Below are positions 35,301 through 47,063 of a stretch of DNA of 64,000 nt, piece after piece (position 1 is the stretch's first letter; each line of letters opens with the position of its first letter). Origin of the DNA: Rhyzopertha dominica. Lineage: Eukaryota; Arthropoda; Insecta; Coleoptera; Bostrichidae. A program made the translations under genes and the position numbers. The stretch covers positions 13,640,001-13,704,000 of the forward strand of contig QCXZ01000001.1 in NCBI GenBank assembly GCA_025024175.1, read 5' to 3'. The notes beneath the pieces were generated by a model, which did not search any database, had not been told where the DNA came from, and saw only the letters and a list, made by a program, of their open reading frames with translations.

Positions 35301-36721
35301 ATAAGCAAAATTTGAAAAAAAAAATGTCAAAACTACAAATTTGTACAGGATACTCCTTCGTTCAAAAGGGTTGCAATAATTTCTTGGTAAAATCGAAATA
35401 TAGCCGTTATTAGTAAAAAATAAATGCACCCTTAGCTTAAAATAGATATCTACTTTTATTTAAAACGCATATGTCTATGTTATGCTGTCTGCACCGCAAC
35501 CAACTACAAATAGATCTATTTTCCCATCATCAGCTCATCGGTGTAATTTAGGTCTAGTGCACACAGCATGGCTTAGTACTGGTTTTGCTTACACGCCAAA
35601 GATTGTTAGTGCCCATTAAGGCAGCTAGGTGGCTTTGTCATAGCGTCAGTTCATTGCTGACGGATGTCATTGTCCTCTATTTTTCTAATTTTTATTTAGT
35701 TTCCATTATTCCATTGCTATTTTCTATTGATAAAACCCTTATAATAAAATTTTGTTATATTTTGGAGATGGATGAGAGGTTTATTTACCACATTGTACAT
35801 ATTATTGTTTATGTGCTCCCAGCCCTGCGTTTCTTAAATATGATAATGAGCTGGTGCCGCGCCGCTTATGCATACAGATGTCACGGCATAGGTAAACATT
35901 AAAATGCATGTCTATTTTGTGCAGATGTACTATTTTTTAGTTGTCCCAAACCGCGAATCTAACGAAATTATACTGTGTCGCCCATTTGCGACCAAAAGTG
36001 TAACTCCCATAGGTATTTTTAGCCCGGCAATACTGTCCTGCGCTGGACAGCTGGACCGTGTCATTCATTATTTTTGAAACCTAGTGCACATATATACTTA
36101 CCTACCAATCATAAAAACAAAATGTAAGCAAACGCAGGTACCATGTTTAAAATGTAATTTTTGTCAATATGGCTATAAAGCAATATGGCAAGTACATACT
36201 TAAATGTAAAAAAGGAAATAACTATAAAAAGCATCAAACAAGTAGCCATCTAAATGCTAACACTAAAAGATTAACATAAAATTTCGAATTTACTGCGGCT
36301 TTTGTTTGTTGCAACCATGTACCTAATAATAAGTATCTATTTGTTAGCCATTTCACACAAAATGCATCATTATGTACCTACATCATACCTATTAATTTCT
36401 GACGGCATTTTGTGATGAACATTAAAATGCCGTTGCATCATGGTCGAAGGATGAAATTAAAACATTTGTGTTTAATTAATTGTGAAACATCAGTAGTATA
36501 AGTATATTTGTATATTTAGCGTAAGACGAAGAAGGGATGATGTTGATAACCTTGTTCTGCTGATTTTATATACTACAGGTCGCTCTTTTCTCTCCATCTA
36601 GTTGGTTCTCTGTTCTCCACTGTTCTCTGTTCTCTGTGGTATTTACAGTTGTCAGGCTGTTAACCTCTTCGACTTGACAAAAGCAAAGCTTTAAAACAGA
36701 CGGTAGTAAAAAACATGCAAA
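32379..36721. other. intergenic spacer between divergent ACOT9 and DOLPP1
   Basis: 4.3 kb that must contain both promoters. Short palindrome-rich patches occur at about 33010 (gtacgtcgtacgtcg) and 34170-34210 (aaggcgcgcctt, gcgcgc). Open frames around 34500-34760 on both strands are shadows of a low-complexity stretch. A fragment at 35437-35512 is repeated at 43230-43305. TATA-like sequences are too common at this base composition to assign. Confidence 0.4.
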
Positions 36722-39700
36722 ATGGCCACAGTTAATGTTGATAAGGAATATTATTCAAAAACAATCGATCAGAATGACAGAATAGAGTGGGTTCCTCTCA
36801 CACTTACATTAGTTGAATATCCTAAAGGTAAGAATTTACTCGGAAAATTGTAAATACACAGTGTGGGATAAAGTGTAGAAACCTATATTTGCTTGGAAAG
36901 CAAGCCACATTTATGAAGAGAAAAATCAAACTTGTTTGTTTCAGGTGATTTATTCGGAAAATTTTTAGCTTTAATCAGTTTAGCACCTTTTGGAATTGGA
37001 GCGGGTTTTCTGACTCTGATACTCTTTAGGAGGGATTTACATACGGTAAGTGTTGTATATTCATTACTGAGTAGTTTACAATTGACAATTACTTTTCCAG
37101 ATTACATTTTTCTTAGGTACACTATGTTGTGAATTCCTTAATTATTGCATTAAACATGCTGTAGCCTCTGAAAGACCTATTGTAAGGACACACGTGTATA
37201 ATGAATATGGAATGCCGTCTTCTCATGCACAGTTTGTTTGGTTTTTTGCAACATATGTTATATATTTTGTTTTCATCAGGTAACACTGATCATGTAAATA
37301 TCATTCCTTCCTAAACAATATTTTTCAGGTTGCATCACATGAATAATAATACAATTATAGAAAATGTTTCAAAACTGGTAATAATATCTTCTTCGGTGCT
37401 GCTAGCGTTGCTTGTGTGCATAAGCAGGATATACTTGCAATATCATACGTTTGCACAGGTGCTGTGTGGAGCTATAGTCGGAATCATATTTGCGACTATA
37501 TGGTTTGCTTTAACATGTTTTATTTTTACACCGTTATTTCCACAAATTGTTCAGTGGTAAGCAATTTACTCAGCATTAAGTAAAAGTAAATATGAAGTGA
37601 GGTGTGAGATCAGAGCATATTTTTATTCTAATGTTGCAATACAATTGTTAGTTCTCTTTTCACAGGTTCTGTTTAATGGGATAAGTAACATAACTGTACA
37701 ATCAAGCTACAAAACGTAGTAATGTGTGGAGCAATTATGGAGAATGTAGTTAAACAGTTTGTTGTAAATTAAAGAAAAAAAGCAATGTCAGTATGTCTAA
37801 CCATGATAAGACATTGAGCTGTCACTAGTTCTGTTTTATCTTAAAACAGTGAACCGGTTTCGTTTCTCGATTTTATCGCTAATATCTAGATTTTAGTGCC
37901 GAATAAACAACCCTTCCTATAAGTGTATTTTAATACTAAAATCTAGGTGTCAATGGGCAAGTTAGCATCAGGTATTATATTTAAAATATGTTTGTCTTAA
38001 TTTTAAGAAAAACAAAAATGGAGCAAATTCAGCATCGTTTTATCATTGTTGAAGGGAACACTACCCAGAGAAGATCCTTTTAATAATTTAAGTGATTCTG
38101 AATTGTTATCGTTTAACAAAAGAAGCCTTCGATTGCTTGTGAATGAAGTATAGCAGCATTCATGCTAATGTTGTAAAGTATGAGTTGTCTTATACCTCCC
38201 ATTTTTTTTAATGTAATGTAATTTTTTTTTAATGTAAGAAACAAACATCCGTTTTTACAAATATGCTGCNATTTCTCTTAAAGTGAGCAAAATGTGAAAT
38301 GCTTTAAAAATTGCCGGAGCGCAGTGCAGACATCTGTGTGCTAGTGGCACTAAAAAACTAATGATTATGACCATATTGGATACATTTACACACAGTGTCA
38401 GGGTGCATGACAGAAGCATACTATTTAGTTAACTAAATCGGGATAGAGGATTGGATGCTGAAATATAATGTTGCTTCTGGGCAAACTTGTTTTAAGAGGA
38501 CTTATTTGAAACATCTCCCTGGAATCATATACTTCTTCATATTTATATTTATGCAATATCAGTTTACAGTTTAGTGCAAGCAATGTAAATTAGCCAGGAG
38601 ATTTCAAACTGTCAGTCACGATGCCCTGGGGTATCATATTTCATTTAAGGAGTGTGGCCGCAGTGACACGTTTGAAAAAACATCTGTTGTACAACTGTAC
38701 AACTTCGTAGAACAAAGCACATGACAGCTCTCAATGCACGGCTTGTGGAAAAACAGTTTGTGGTTTGATATTTAGCTTGCTATACATGTGTTTTTATCAC
38801 ACTGTGTGCGCACTTTATTCCATTAAAAAGCCTATTATTTCCTTTTAAACCCATAAAACAAAGTATCTGCAGATTTGATTCCATCATGCAGAGGAGTGCC
38901 ATTATGCTGGGTTATTTATTCTCATTTAGACACATTTTAATTCAGATATTCTGTAATCAGGACATATCTGGTTGAATTTTTGCATCTTTACAGTTAGGAA
39001 AAAGTAAATATTGACTATTTCATGAAATGAATTATCTACATCTATTATGCTCACTTAGTCAAATCTCACAACTGGAGTTTTATGGTTGTTGTGGATTCAT
39101 CAGTCAAGAATACTTACTGAATAACAAGTGCAGACCCACATCCATCTGTGTCTTTGGAGTACGACTCGTTACGCTAAACATTGACATGTGGGTACTTTTT
39201 CCCACTTTCACAATTGCATTCATTTACATTGCTGCATTTAATCAGCAATAACAATACAAATTATTGAAATGCAGGTATATAACTTTGTCACTATCGAAGA
39301 ATTGTTATGTAATAGAAAAATTTGATAGTCAAGGAAAAGTTAGAAGTTTAGCTCCAACATAAGGTATCGGAAAGTCAGCAGTGACTATTATTGGGAAAGA
39401 TAAGCACATCAATATTTTAGAAAAAGTATGTTTTTATTTAATTGTTCTTATATGCAAAAATCTTTTCGTTGAGCCTTTAGATGAAAGGGGCGATTGGTTG
39501 CGATTTTAAAACCATAGTGAAAATCAAATACTTGTTATAGCATGGTATCAACTTTTCAATACCTCCTCATAGTAGACAGCTTTCTGCCATAATCAGCCTA
39601 TGCCGAGAATGCTGCAGGAGCATCTTTGTTGCAGTGTGTGGCCAAGCATTGGCATGAAGAAGGACAATGACAATTTTTTTTTCTTAATCGTAATTGCCCT

Positions 39701-41506
39701 TTGTGGACGTTGAAGAGTAATAGGTTGCAATGATGGTCATGTCAAGTTCTATAAAAAAAAATAACCCATTGTAGATAAGAACAGAGAATTGGCTTATAGC
39801 ACACTGTCTTCCATGACAAGGGTATCAGAAAGTAAGTACCACGCTAAGAAAAATGTCGTAATGGAAGCTGCATTTACATAGAAGTTGGAAAGTTTAGCAG
39901 GATATTGCAAATAAAACAATTTAGATCTTCACTGTGGTTTTAATTTCATGACCGATACTACAGTTTGACAGATATAAAAACATGGTTTATTGTAGAAGAG
40001 AACTAATAATGTTCCATAACAGAATATTTTTTTTGAGAAAACTGAAAATATGCTCAGGACACATTTCCCATTTGTTGTATTGTACTTGTTTTTATGTTAT
40101 ATAGGGTCATTCACTGTGAGTGGCCTATTAGGTTACTGGAGCAACACAAGTGATTTTTCCAAACTACTGAATATACTGAAAATAGATACTAATTAATTTT
40201 AAGTAAAATACTCTGTATCTTGATTTATTTATTAAATTTAGTGCACTTTTGTATAACACAATACCTCAAAAGTGAACAGTTTCTGGAATATACCAATTTT
40301 CCTGTGCAAGATATCACATTGTGGTTGCTTATTGTTTCTCATGTAAATATCTTTTCTTCTCAATGTTTATAAACATTGAGTGTGGATATTCGATTTTCTT
40401 TTGTAATGTTTAATATGAAATTTTATTTTTTTATATTTAACACATCGGTCCATTTGCACAAAGGATAACTAACGTGACCCCCTGGTTAAACTAATCAAAG
40501 ATAGAAAGCAGACCTCTTAAGATGCCAGTCACTCGCACCGGTGAAGTTCTGTTACAAAATGTGGCCGTGAAGGCCTAAACCAACATTTCGCATTGCATGT
40601 CAAAGACTTTCACTTGTTTCATCTAATTGTTTGTGGGTAATCTAAACAAGTAGGTAAATTTGCTACTTCTGTGTTAAATGCACTTTTCTAGATGTTATAC
40701 TTTTGGTCTACAAAAGCTTTTTCAAGTCAAATACTATGGTTTCAATACTGCCATTTCTTTGTCAAATATTAATTCTTTTATACAGCTCATTCTGGGTTAC
40801 CTATCTTTTGAAATAACAAATATCAAAATAGTGTTTTTTCTTTAAACTATAGAAGTATGAATATTCTATCCACCTGACTTAGTTTACCGGGCCCTCTGGT
40901 TAACGAGTGATAATCAGCAACTGACCTTGGCAACACCAATAGAGAATGCTTAAATATGGACATTCTCATGAAAACCGCTGTTTATCTAAGGGCTTGAGTT
41001 AACCACGTTTTGGGCAACCGATTGTGTTATCCATGAAATGAAAAGAAATTTAATTCTGAATTGGACAGTGACAAAATAATATACTGGAATTTATCAAAAT
41101 TGATAAGGTTGCACCTTTATTCTGCAAGCTATGGTGACTACTGCCACTTCATATATTCTGCTCTTATAAACAGTTATATCCTATTCAAAATAATAAAGTT
41201 AATTTTAATTTTAGTATATTCAAAAGTTTTTCAACAGTGTCCCTCCAGTACTTTCTGAATACATAAAATATGTTAAATGATCCTTGTATATTTTTCGTAA
41301 AAAATTGATTGCAGTAAATAATTCTAACTGTAATATTTAGTAATAATAACCTAGTTATTTAACATTTTTGTTGCAGGAAAATATCTGAAATACTCCTTTT
41401 AAGAGATACCACACTAATACCAAATGTGTTGTGGTTTGAGTATACAAACACCAGACAGGAAGTACGAGCAAGAAGTAGAAAGCTAGTGAGTATGAAGTCC
41501 CAATGA
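36722..41506 (+). CDS. DOLPP1: dolichyldiphosphatase 1 (dolichyl pyrophosphate phosphatase)
   Basis: ER membrane enzyme that converts dolichyl diphosphate to dolichyl phosphate on the luminal side, recycling the N-glycosylation carrier. Exons 36722-36827, 36945-37045, 37101-37279, 37329-37556, 41377-41506; phases agree; 247 residues (human 238). PAP2-superfamily motifs: KHAVASERP (K-x6-RP), PSSHAQF, and [12 protein letters not shown] (SR-x5-H, with Gln where many PAP2 enzymes have Asp; I recall the same in human DOLPP1). Four to five hydrophobic segments. The final exon, found 3.8 kb away, carries the family end [20 protein letters not shown]. Start: first ATG in frame, [12 protein letters not shown]. 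Confidence 0.95.
37557..41376. other. last DOLPP1 intron
   Basis: 3.8 kb of AT-rich intron. It holds a mariner relic at about 39480-39800 and one n at 38270. At 37666 a phase-compatible acceptor leads to a six-codon frame ending in TAA (see findings). Nothing else is recognised. Confidence 0.5.
39470..39810 (-). pseudogene. mariner-type transposase relic
   Basis: Minus-strand codons near 39590-39670 read [18 protein letters not shown], close to the HDNARPH-T block that carries the second catalytic Asp in mariner transposases (here HAN, Asp lost). Downstream codons [13 protein letters not shown] resemble the C-terminal block. Several frame breaks; no inverted ends defined. Confidence 0.5.
41377..41506 (+). 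CDS. DOLPP1: DOLPP1 distant last coding exon
   Basis: Follows acceptor tttttgttgcag and joins in phase to the donor at 37557 (TG/GTAAGC), giving [20 protein letters not shown]. The sequence [16 protein letters not shown] matches the conserved C terminus of the family, so this exon rather than the nearer stop-containing one at 37666 completes the enzyme. The tail ([13 protein letters not shown]) is basic. Confidence 0.94.
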
Positions 41507-43229
41507 CATCTATTGGATGAAGGATTCAACTTAGCACTGCTGTACGGACTAGTGAGATGTTGTAGGACGTTGATTAACTGGCCCAAGAAATAGTGTTGTT
41601 TCATTCTGCCATGGAAGAATGTTTAGGACAATTTAATTTTTTGGAAATTGTGGTGGTGTAGTGTATACGTGTCAATTTTGAAAACAAAACTCTGGATGTT
41701 TTATTCAAGTTTGTGAGGACTTATTGATATTTTTTATGGTGCTTTTTGTTGAGTTTTATACACTTAGTATAAATAGTGTCAGTTTAAGTATAGTTAATGA
41801 CTTAAGTAGTTTTTCGGATGAAAGTATACATTTTGAGTAGTAACTAGTTCAAAGAAAAAACATAGTGAACACTCTTGAGAGACTACTCATTGCTGACTGT
41901 GTTAATAATAAATAATGTTCTTTATTTGAACACATTATAATGTAAATTATATAAGTAAAAGACTCGTTGGAATATAAAGGTAAAAATATGATTAGGAGGG
42001 TATGGCTTTATATTTATATTAACATTTTCATATTTAAATATTTATTTCTTGATATTTGAGTATAAATAAATATTTTGTTCATTTTAGAAATTATACATTT
42101 GATCTGCACATAATTCAGTATACCTTTTCCTAAAAATTAATGAATGCAGAAAAGAGGAGAAGTATGATCTTCCAATGAACAGTGGAGTTAAGGCGCACGT
42201 GAGATTGCAATAGCGTGGCAAAAAGCAGTGTGTCAAAAAATGGACTAGGAGAAAAACACAAGTAAATCATTATTATTGCACAAAACAATAGCATTCACAA
42301 TAATTCGAAACCAAAATGATATGAGTTGGTCAGCTGAACATTGAAACACCCCTAATTTAACAAAAATTGACTCTGCTTATTGATTTTCATTGGTGAGCTT
42401 CCGTTTGCTTATCACAGTGTACTAAAAAATAGTTGATATGCACAGATGCATTATTTTTTCGCTTCAGTCTCAGTGCACTTTAGAATTAGACCCTGATTCT
42501 CAAAAAAAAAGCGTCTTAATGAGTAATGACACAGTACCTCACATAAGTAAATTGATTTCGATTTATAAAAAAGCAGCTGTGACATTCTCTTCTGGAAACA
42601 GCAATAATATTTTCATTAATTCCCTGAGAAATATACCACCAATAACATTCTCGATGAATATACATGTGCAAAAAATTTTTGGATATTGGTTGGGTTAACT
42701 ATCTGAAATGAGTTGCATAATGACAAAAAAAAATGAGTTTCTGTAATTGAAACAACTGACACAGAGGTTGCTATATAGTCATGGACAGTGTTACATCTGA
42801 AGACAAAGAAGGGTCTAAAATATTTTGTGCCAACAAGTAAAGAAGTTGTAAAAACCAATCATGAACAATTTGTAAATCTTTGAATGAATCTATAAATGTT
42901 ACTGGGCCGAATGGAATAAAATACTTTTATTTGTGAGTGTCAGCACCTTATTACGTAACAAAAGTGGAGAGTGAATTCAAACAGTTTGCAGATAATTCAT
43001 GTTACTTGCGTGGTTCACGGGCAGTTAATTTTTACTGAAACTGAAATCAGAGTTCAATGAGGTAAAAAATTTAATTCCAGTGTATATATTTTCAAAAGCA
43101 CCTGGAAGAGTTAAATATTCTCCAAGTCCTGCATCTTATGTGAAAGGTAGTTTCTCATAATCTGAACAAATAATTTTTCATGTATCGCTTGTTTTCATTG
43201 TTAAACAAGGTTCACAAATATATTGTTTT
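41507..43229. other. DOLPP1 3' flank, no recognised feature
   Basis: 3' UTR and then AT-rich intergenic DNA. An open frame at 42438-42698 has no family resemblance and no recognisable splice context. Confidence 0.4.
41907..41912 (+). terminator. DOLPP1 candidate poly(A) signal
   Basis: AATAAA about 400 bp after the DOLPP1 stop, followed by a T-rich stretch (gttctttatttg). Confidence 0.4.
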
Positions 43230-43305
43230 TTAAAATAAATATCTAACTTTTTTAAAATGCATATCTGTGTTATGCTGTCTGCACTGCAACCAACTGCAGA
43301 TGCTG
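43230..43305. repeat. dispersed repeat fragment shared with 35437-35512
   Basis: gttatgctgtctgcactgcaacc here and gttatgctgtctgcaccgcaacc at about 35478 lie in about 75 bp of alignable sequence in the same orientation. The family is unknown. Confidence 0.55.
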
Positions 43306-43477
43306 TAAGATGGCATTGCCATCAAATTTTCTTATCACTTTTTTTATTAAATATATTTAAATATTTGAACACCATTTCTTATAAGGTAATTTTTTGGAAG
43401 CTTACCTTAAAAAGTTTCATAACATGTTTGAGTAATATGCTTATTATGGTTTGAAGGCTTCCGTGGATGTTATGGAT

Positions 43478-43655
43478 GACATGTTGTTTCTGGGTTGCTT
43501 CCCACATTGCTCATTTGATCTTGACATTTCGTCATTTCATGTCGGTGTCTTCCTCAGAAGTTTCAGAGCTACTTCTGAGGAAGACACCGACATGAGTGTC
43601 GAAACGTTCAGATCAAATAAGCAACGTAGGAAGCAACCAGGAAAACAACATGTTA
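43478..43655. repeat. Penelope-type terminus as a 178-bp palindrome with two hammerhead-like cores
   Basis: Two arms of about 85 bp face each other around a 9-bp loop (ttcagagct at about 43561); the inner 24 bp (acttctgaggaagacaccga and onward) are a perfect match. The right arm on the plus strand reads CTGAGGA, a stem GACAC/GTGTC, then GAAACGTTC; the left arm carries the same on the minus strand. This is the hammerhead-like layout of Penelope-like terminal repeats, in head-to-head arrangement. One extra A separates CTGAGGA from the stem. Confidence 0.65.
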
Positions 43656-44308
43656 TGCTTATTATCTATGATTGTCTTTAAGAAATATGACACAGAACAA
43701 CAGTGGATTCAGAATATTACTATTTACTATTAATAGGGCCAAAATAAGTTTATATCTAAATCACTATACTTTGTTTTATACTTCATATTGGTATTATTTG
43801 GAATGAGGGTACTTAGATAATTCAGATATATCTATGTTCTGACACCTCTCGTTACATTTCAAAGATTGAGTATTTATTTATTATTTTTCCTATGATATTG
43901 TACTTAATATGTTTATAAAGTTGACTGACTCGGCAATAGTGTAAGCATATTATTAATACTAGAATAATACTACATAAAATTAATGGATTCTATTACTGAT
44001 ATGCAATTTTTCAATGCTCAAGAGTGTTTCCTGCAGATTTAGAGCAATTATGAAGGACAAATTTTTCTCTTAATTTTATACTTGGTTGAGGTTTTTAATG
44101 CTGAGAAATGTTGTGTAGTTATCAGTACCTATAGAACTGTATTGCTGTTTTTTGTGAACCATTTCGTGATCATTATCTCTGTTACGGGCAGATTATATTG
44201 CTAGTTCAATGTATGTACTGGATTTGTTCATTGTTGTAATTTCAGTAGATGAATCTTAGGAGGAAAGAAATAATTTATATAACCTGTGTCTGAAGCTTCA
44301 TTGAATGC

Positions 44309-44656
44309 AGGGTGTTAAAAGCTTTCAATAAAAAGTAATTTTTTGTTCTGATCTTTCTTAAACATCTGTAGCTATTTCGCTGAAATTTTGTGTATGTAAA
44401 CCAACTCATAAAGAATAATAATTAATGGAAATATCGAAAATGCTTTGTTCACTAAGAACAATGAACAATATATAATTTTTTTATTTAAAAATATCACCTA
44501 GTCTCATACCAGTAGGAATACCACTTATGAAATTTTGAAGTGTTTTAATTGGGGAAAAGTCTTTATAAGAAGTTTATGTGCACAAAATTTCAGACAACTA
44601 TCTACAGAAGTTTTATAAATATTAGAAAAAAGTGACCTCAAAAAATTCAACACCCT
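44309..44656. mobile_element. 350-bp MITE-like element
   Basis: Inverted ends CAGGGTGTT at 44309 and AACACCCTA near 44656. Internal blocks also pair: catctgtagctattt and ctgaaattttgtg on the left against caaaatttcag and atctacagaag on the right. No coding capacity. Confidence 0.65.
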
Positions 44657-46067
44657 ATAGAGCTCAATGGCAAAGAAGTTTCAGATATGGATTATACAGA
44701 CTTTTTGTCATAAAATTCTCCTAGATTCATCTCCTGAATATACAACATTCAATTAATTAACTCTCCGTATATATATTTTTACAGTAAGTTCGTTAACTTG
44801 CTATTTGAAGAATATAATATTTTAAGAGAGTGAATGGACATGAAAAAAGTAAAATTCCAGATATTGATAAAATGTGATTGAATTGGGATGAAAATTTGTT
44901 GTATTAATGGTATTTTTTTGTAAATGCATGTTCATGTGGGAGTGCCGTAAAAAAATCCAGGAGAGGTATTCTTAGTAATGAAAATGACATTACTGTATTT
45001 ACCTGTCAGTTGTTGCTTATATTAGTAAATACGAGATACTGCCATTTCATCTGGTGAGATTGATTAAAAGTAATGTGTAAAAGTGTTTTTATGTACTTCA
45101 AATACATTAATAAAACCTTTTCCCACGTTTTGCTGTATTGACTTTATTTAAAAAAAATCATAGATGTACCCACTAACAATAACAGCAAATATGTTAAGTG
45201 AAAATCATGCATTCTCGCTGATGGAAACTTGGTTATTAGAAAACATCAGTAATGCTGGAATTCTTTGATGAACATGTTGTTTACTGACATGACAGGTCGG
45301 TTGCTTTTACTAAGAAATCCTGAGGTGTTGGTGTTTTAATAGGGGTAAATAAGCACATTAAATTATATTTACTTGAACTTGATAGTGAAAACAGATAAGG
45401 AAGTATGGGTCCATAAATTGGATACTGTCTTAGGCACTGAATAAGTACCTACTTCCCCTTATTTCACCAATAGATGTATACCGATTGCATGCTGAATTTG
45501 TAATTAGATAATATTTGCCAATATAATCATTAATCACATTACGAATGATCACATCTGTCATACTTAGGAAAAAAATAGTAATACTATATATATAGATATA
45601 GCCACATCCTTACTTGTGACTGAAGGTATAAGTAACACTTCACTATTTTACACCACAAGTATGGTTAATAAGTTACCTTAGAATTCAAAAAGAAATCAAA
45701 ATGCAGTAATATACAGGGTGTTCCATTCCATTATAACCGAAAGTGAAGGAATACTGAAAATATTTATACTAATATAACAGAGTTCTTAAACCACTGTCTA
45801 CACTATAAAAATTTCAAACTTTATAATTTTTATATTTTCCAAAAAGTGTCTAATGAACCACTTATGTGAATACGTTATCATTTTGTTTTTTTTTGAAGAA
45901 ATAATTGAGTGACCTTTGTGTAATTGGGTATTTGCCATGTATTTATATTTTATTAAATTGCATATTAATAGGTAGCATCTAAACCACAAAACAGCTGTGA
46001 CAGATTATAAATTCGAAAAAATGGATCGTCAAGTGTATTTTTAATATTAAAAATGTGAATATTTAAA
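44657..46067. other. intergenic, one solo transposon-like end
   Basis: A motif atacagggtgttccattcc at about 45711 resembles a mariner/MITE-type end but no partner was found. Another, acagggtgttccgtt, lies at about 50501. Otherwise AT-rich without features. Confidence 0.35.
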
Positions 46068-47063
46068 GGGACCGCCAAAACGCGAACATATTGGCCGTGA
46101 CGTCAGGTGTCTTGTAAATGGCCGGTTGTTTACCACTGGGGTCAGCGCGTCACGCGTCAGCCTCAGCCCGTCAATTTATCAGTTTGTTGTTTGCGTTCAT
46201 TTTGTGACAAGCGAATTAAAATACGCCAAGAAAAAGTGAAATAATTATGAGTTATGACTTCTGAAGGCATGTTCATTGCTATGAAATTTGTGTACAGCGA
46301 CGAGCGGTTCAACGCGGCGGAGATGAGGAACGTAAAAGCAACAGCATAAGTGAATTTTTTATCAAATTAAAGTAGCATTGATAATTTGATAGTGGGTTGT
46401 TAGAAACATACTATTTTTAAACATAAAATTGTAAGAATAAAAAATGTACCCTAAATTTGACATTTATTTTAGAGGTCAGAATAAATATAAATTGGAATTT
46501 ATTTTCGGGGCTATTGCGGTCCGTTTCCGGTATGGCTAACAGTCGAATATATGGGGAACACTATCAACTTAAAACGCATTTAATTTTTCATATCCTCTTC
46601 AAGCTATAACAAAATGGAAACTGAATGGTAAACGCTTATAACCCCAAAAACAATAATAAAACTTACGGTAAGAATTAAGATGATCTTCACAACAGAAAAA
46701 CAAACTTTGCGATTTCGGCATATCACGTCTAGGGGTCTTAAACAACTTTTTCATACGTTGATAATTTCGGGAAACGGTTGCAAAAATTTTGTTAGCTGTA
46801 CTGACTGAAGTACTTTTATAACCATGCACAAAACAACACTTGTTTTGTTTTCCATATATAAAATAAGGTGCTTGTAAAATTACATAAATCACTTTTTGGT
46901 GCGACCTTTTACACCGTTCTTTCAGAAACACCACACAAAAGCTTTTCCAATACAAGACTGATACTACACCATTAACAAACAGCACGCTCCTCGGTAATGT
47001 TTACATGACACTTGACGTCATGAGTTGAATAACCTTGGATAGAAGCGTTTTGGCGGTGACTCC
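46068..47063 (-). mobile_element. THAP-domain DNA transposon relic (possibly ISL2EU-like)
   Basis: CCGCCAAAACGC occurs at 46072 and, inverted, at about 47045, giving inverted ends for a 1.0-kb unit. Inside, on the minus strand, is a THAP-like zinc-finger frame. The unit is GC-richer near its left end (cgcgtcacgcgtcagcctc). No transposase core remains, so it is an internally deleted copy. The superfamily call rests on the THAP sequence style only. Confidence 0.6.
46599..46985 (-). pseudogene. THAP-like zinc finger of transposon origin
   Basis: Minus-strand frame with KCCFVHGYKSTSVSTANKIF and SLFFCCEDHLNSYRK, matching the C2CH layout of a THAP domain (Cys-x-x-x-Cys ... Cys-x-x-His). The second zinc-ligand position reads Tyr (VHGY) where Cys is expected, and the conserved Trp is not visible, so the finger is probably not functional. 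After the domain the frame soon ends. Confidence 0.6.

Noticed and set aside
32379..36721. Shared bidirectional promoter of ACOT9 and DOLPP1
   Set aside because: The two starts are 4.3 kb apart, and no CpG-rich or initiator-like block near the middle supports one shared promoter.
37666..37684. Nearby six-codon exon as the true DOLPP1 end
   Set aside because: The exon at 41377 carries the conserved family C terminus; the nearer one is kept only as a possible alternative end.
46599..46985. THAP frame as a functional host transcription factor
   Set aside because: A zinc ligand is replaced by Tyr, the frame is short, and short inverted ends flank the unit.
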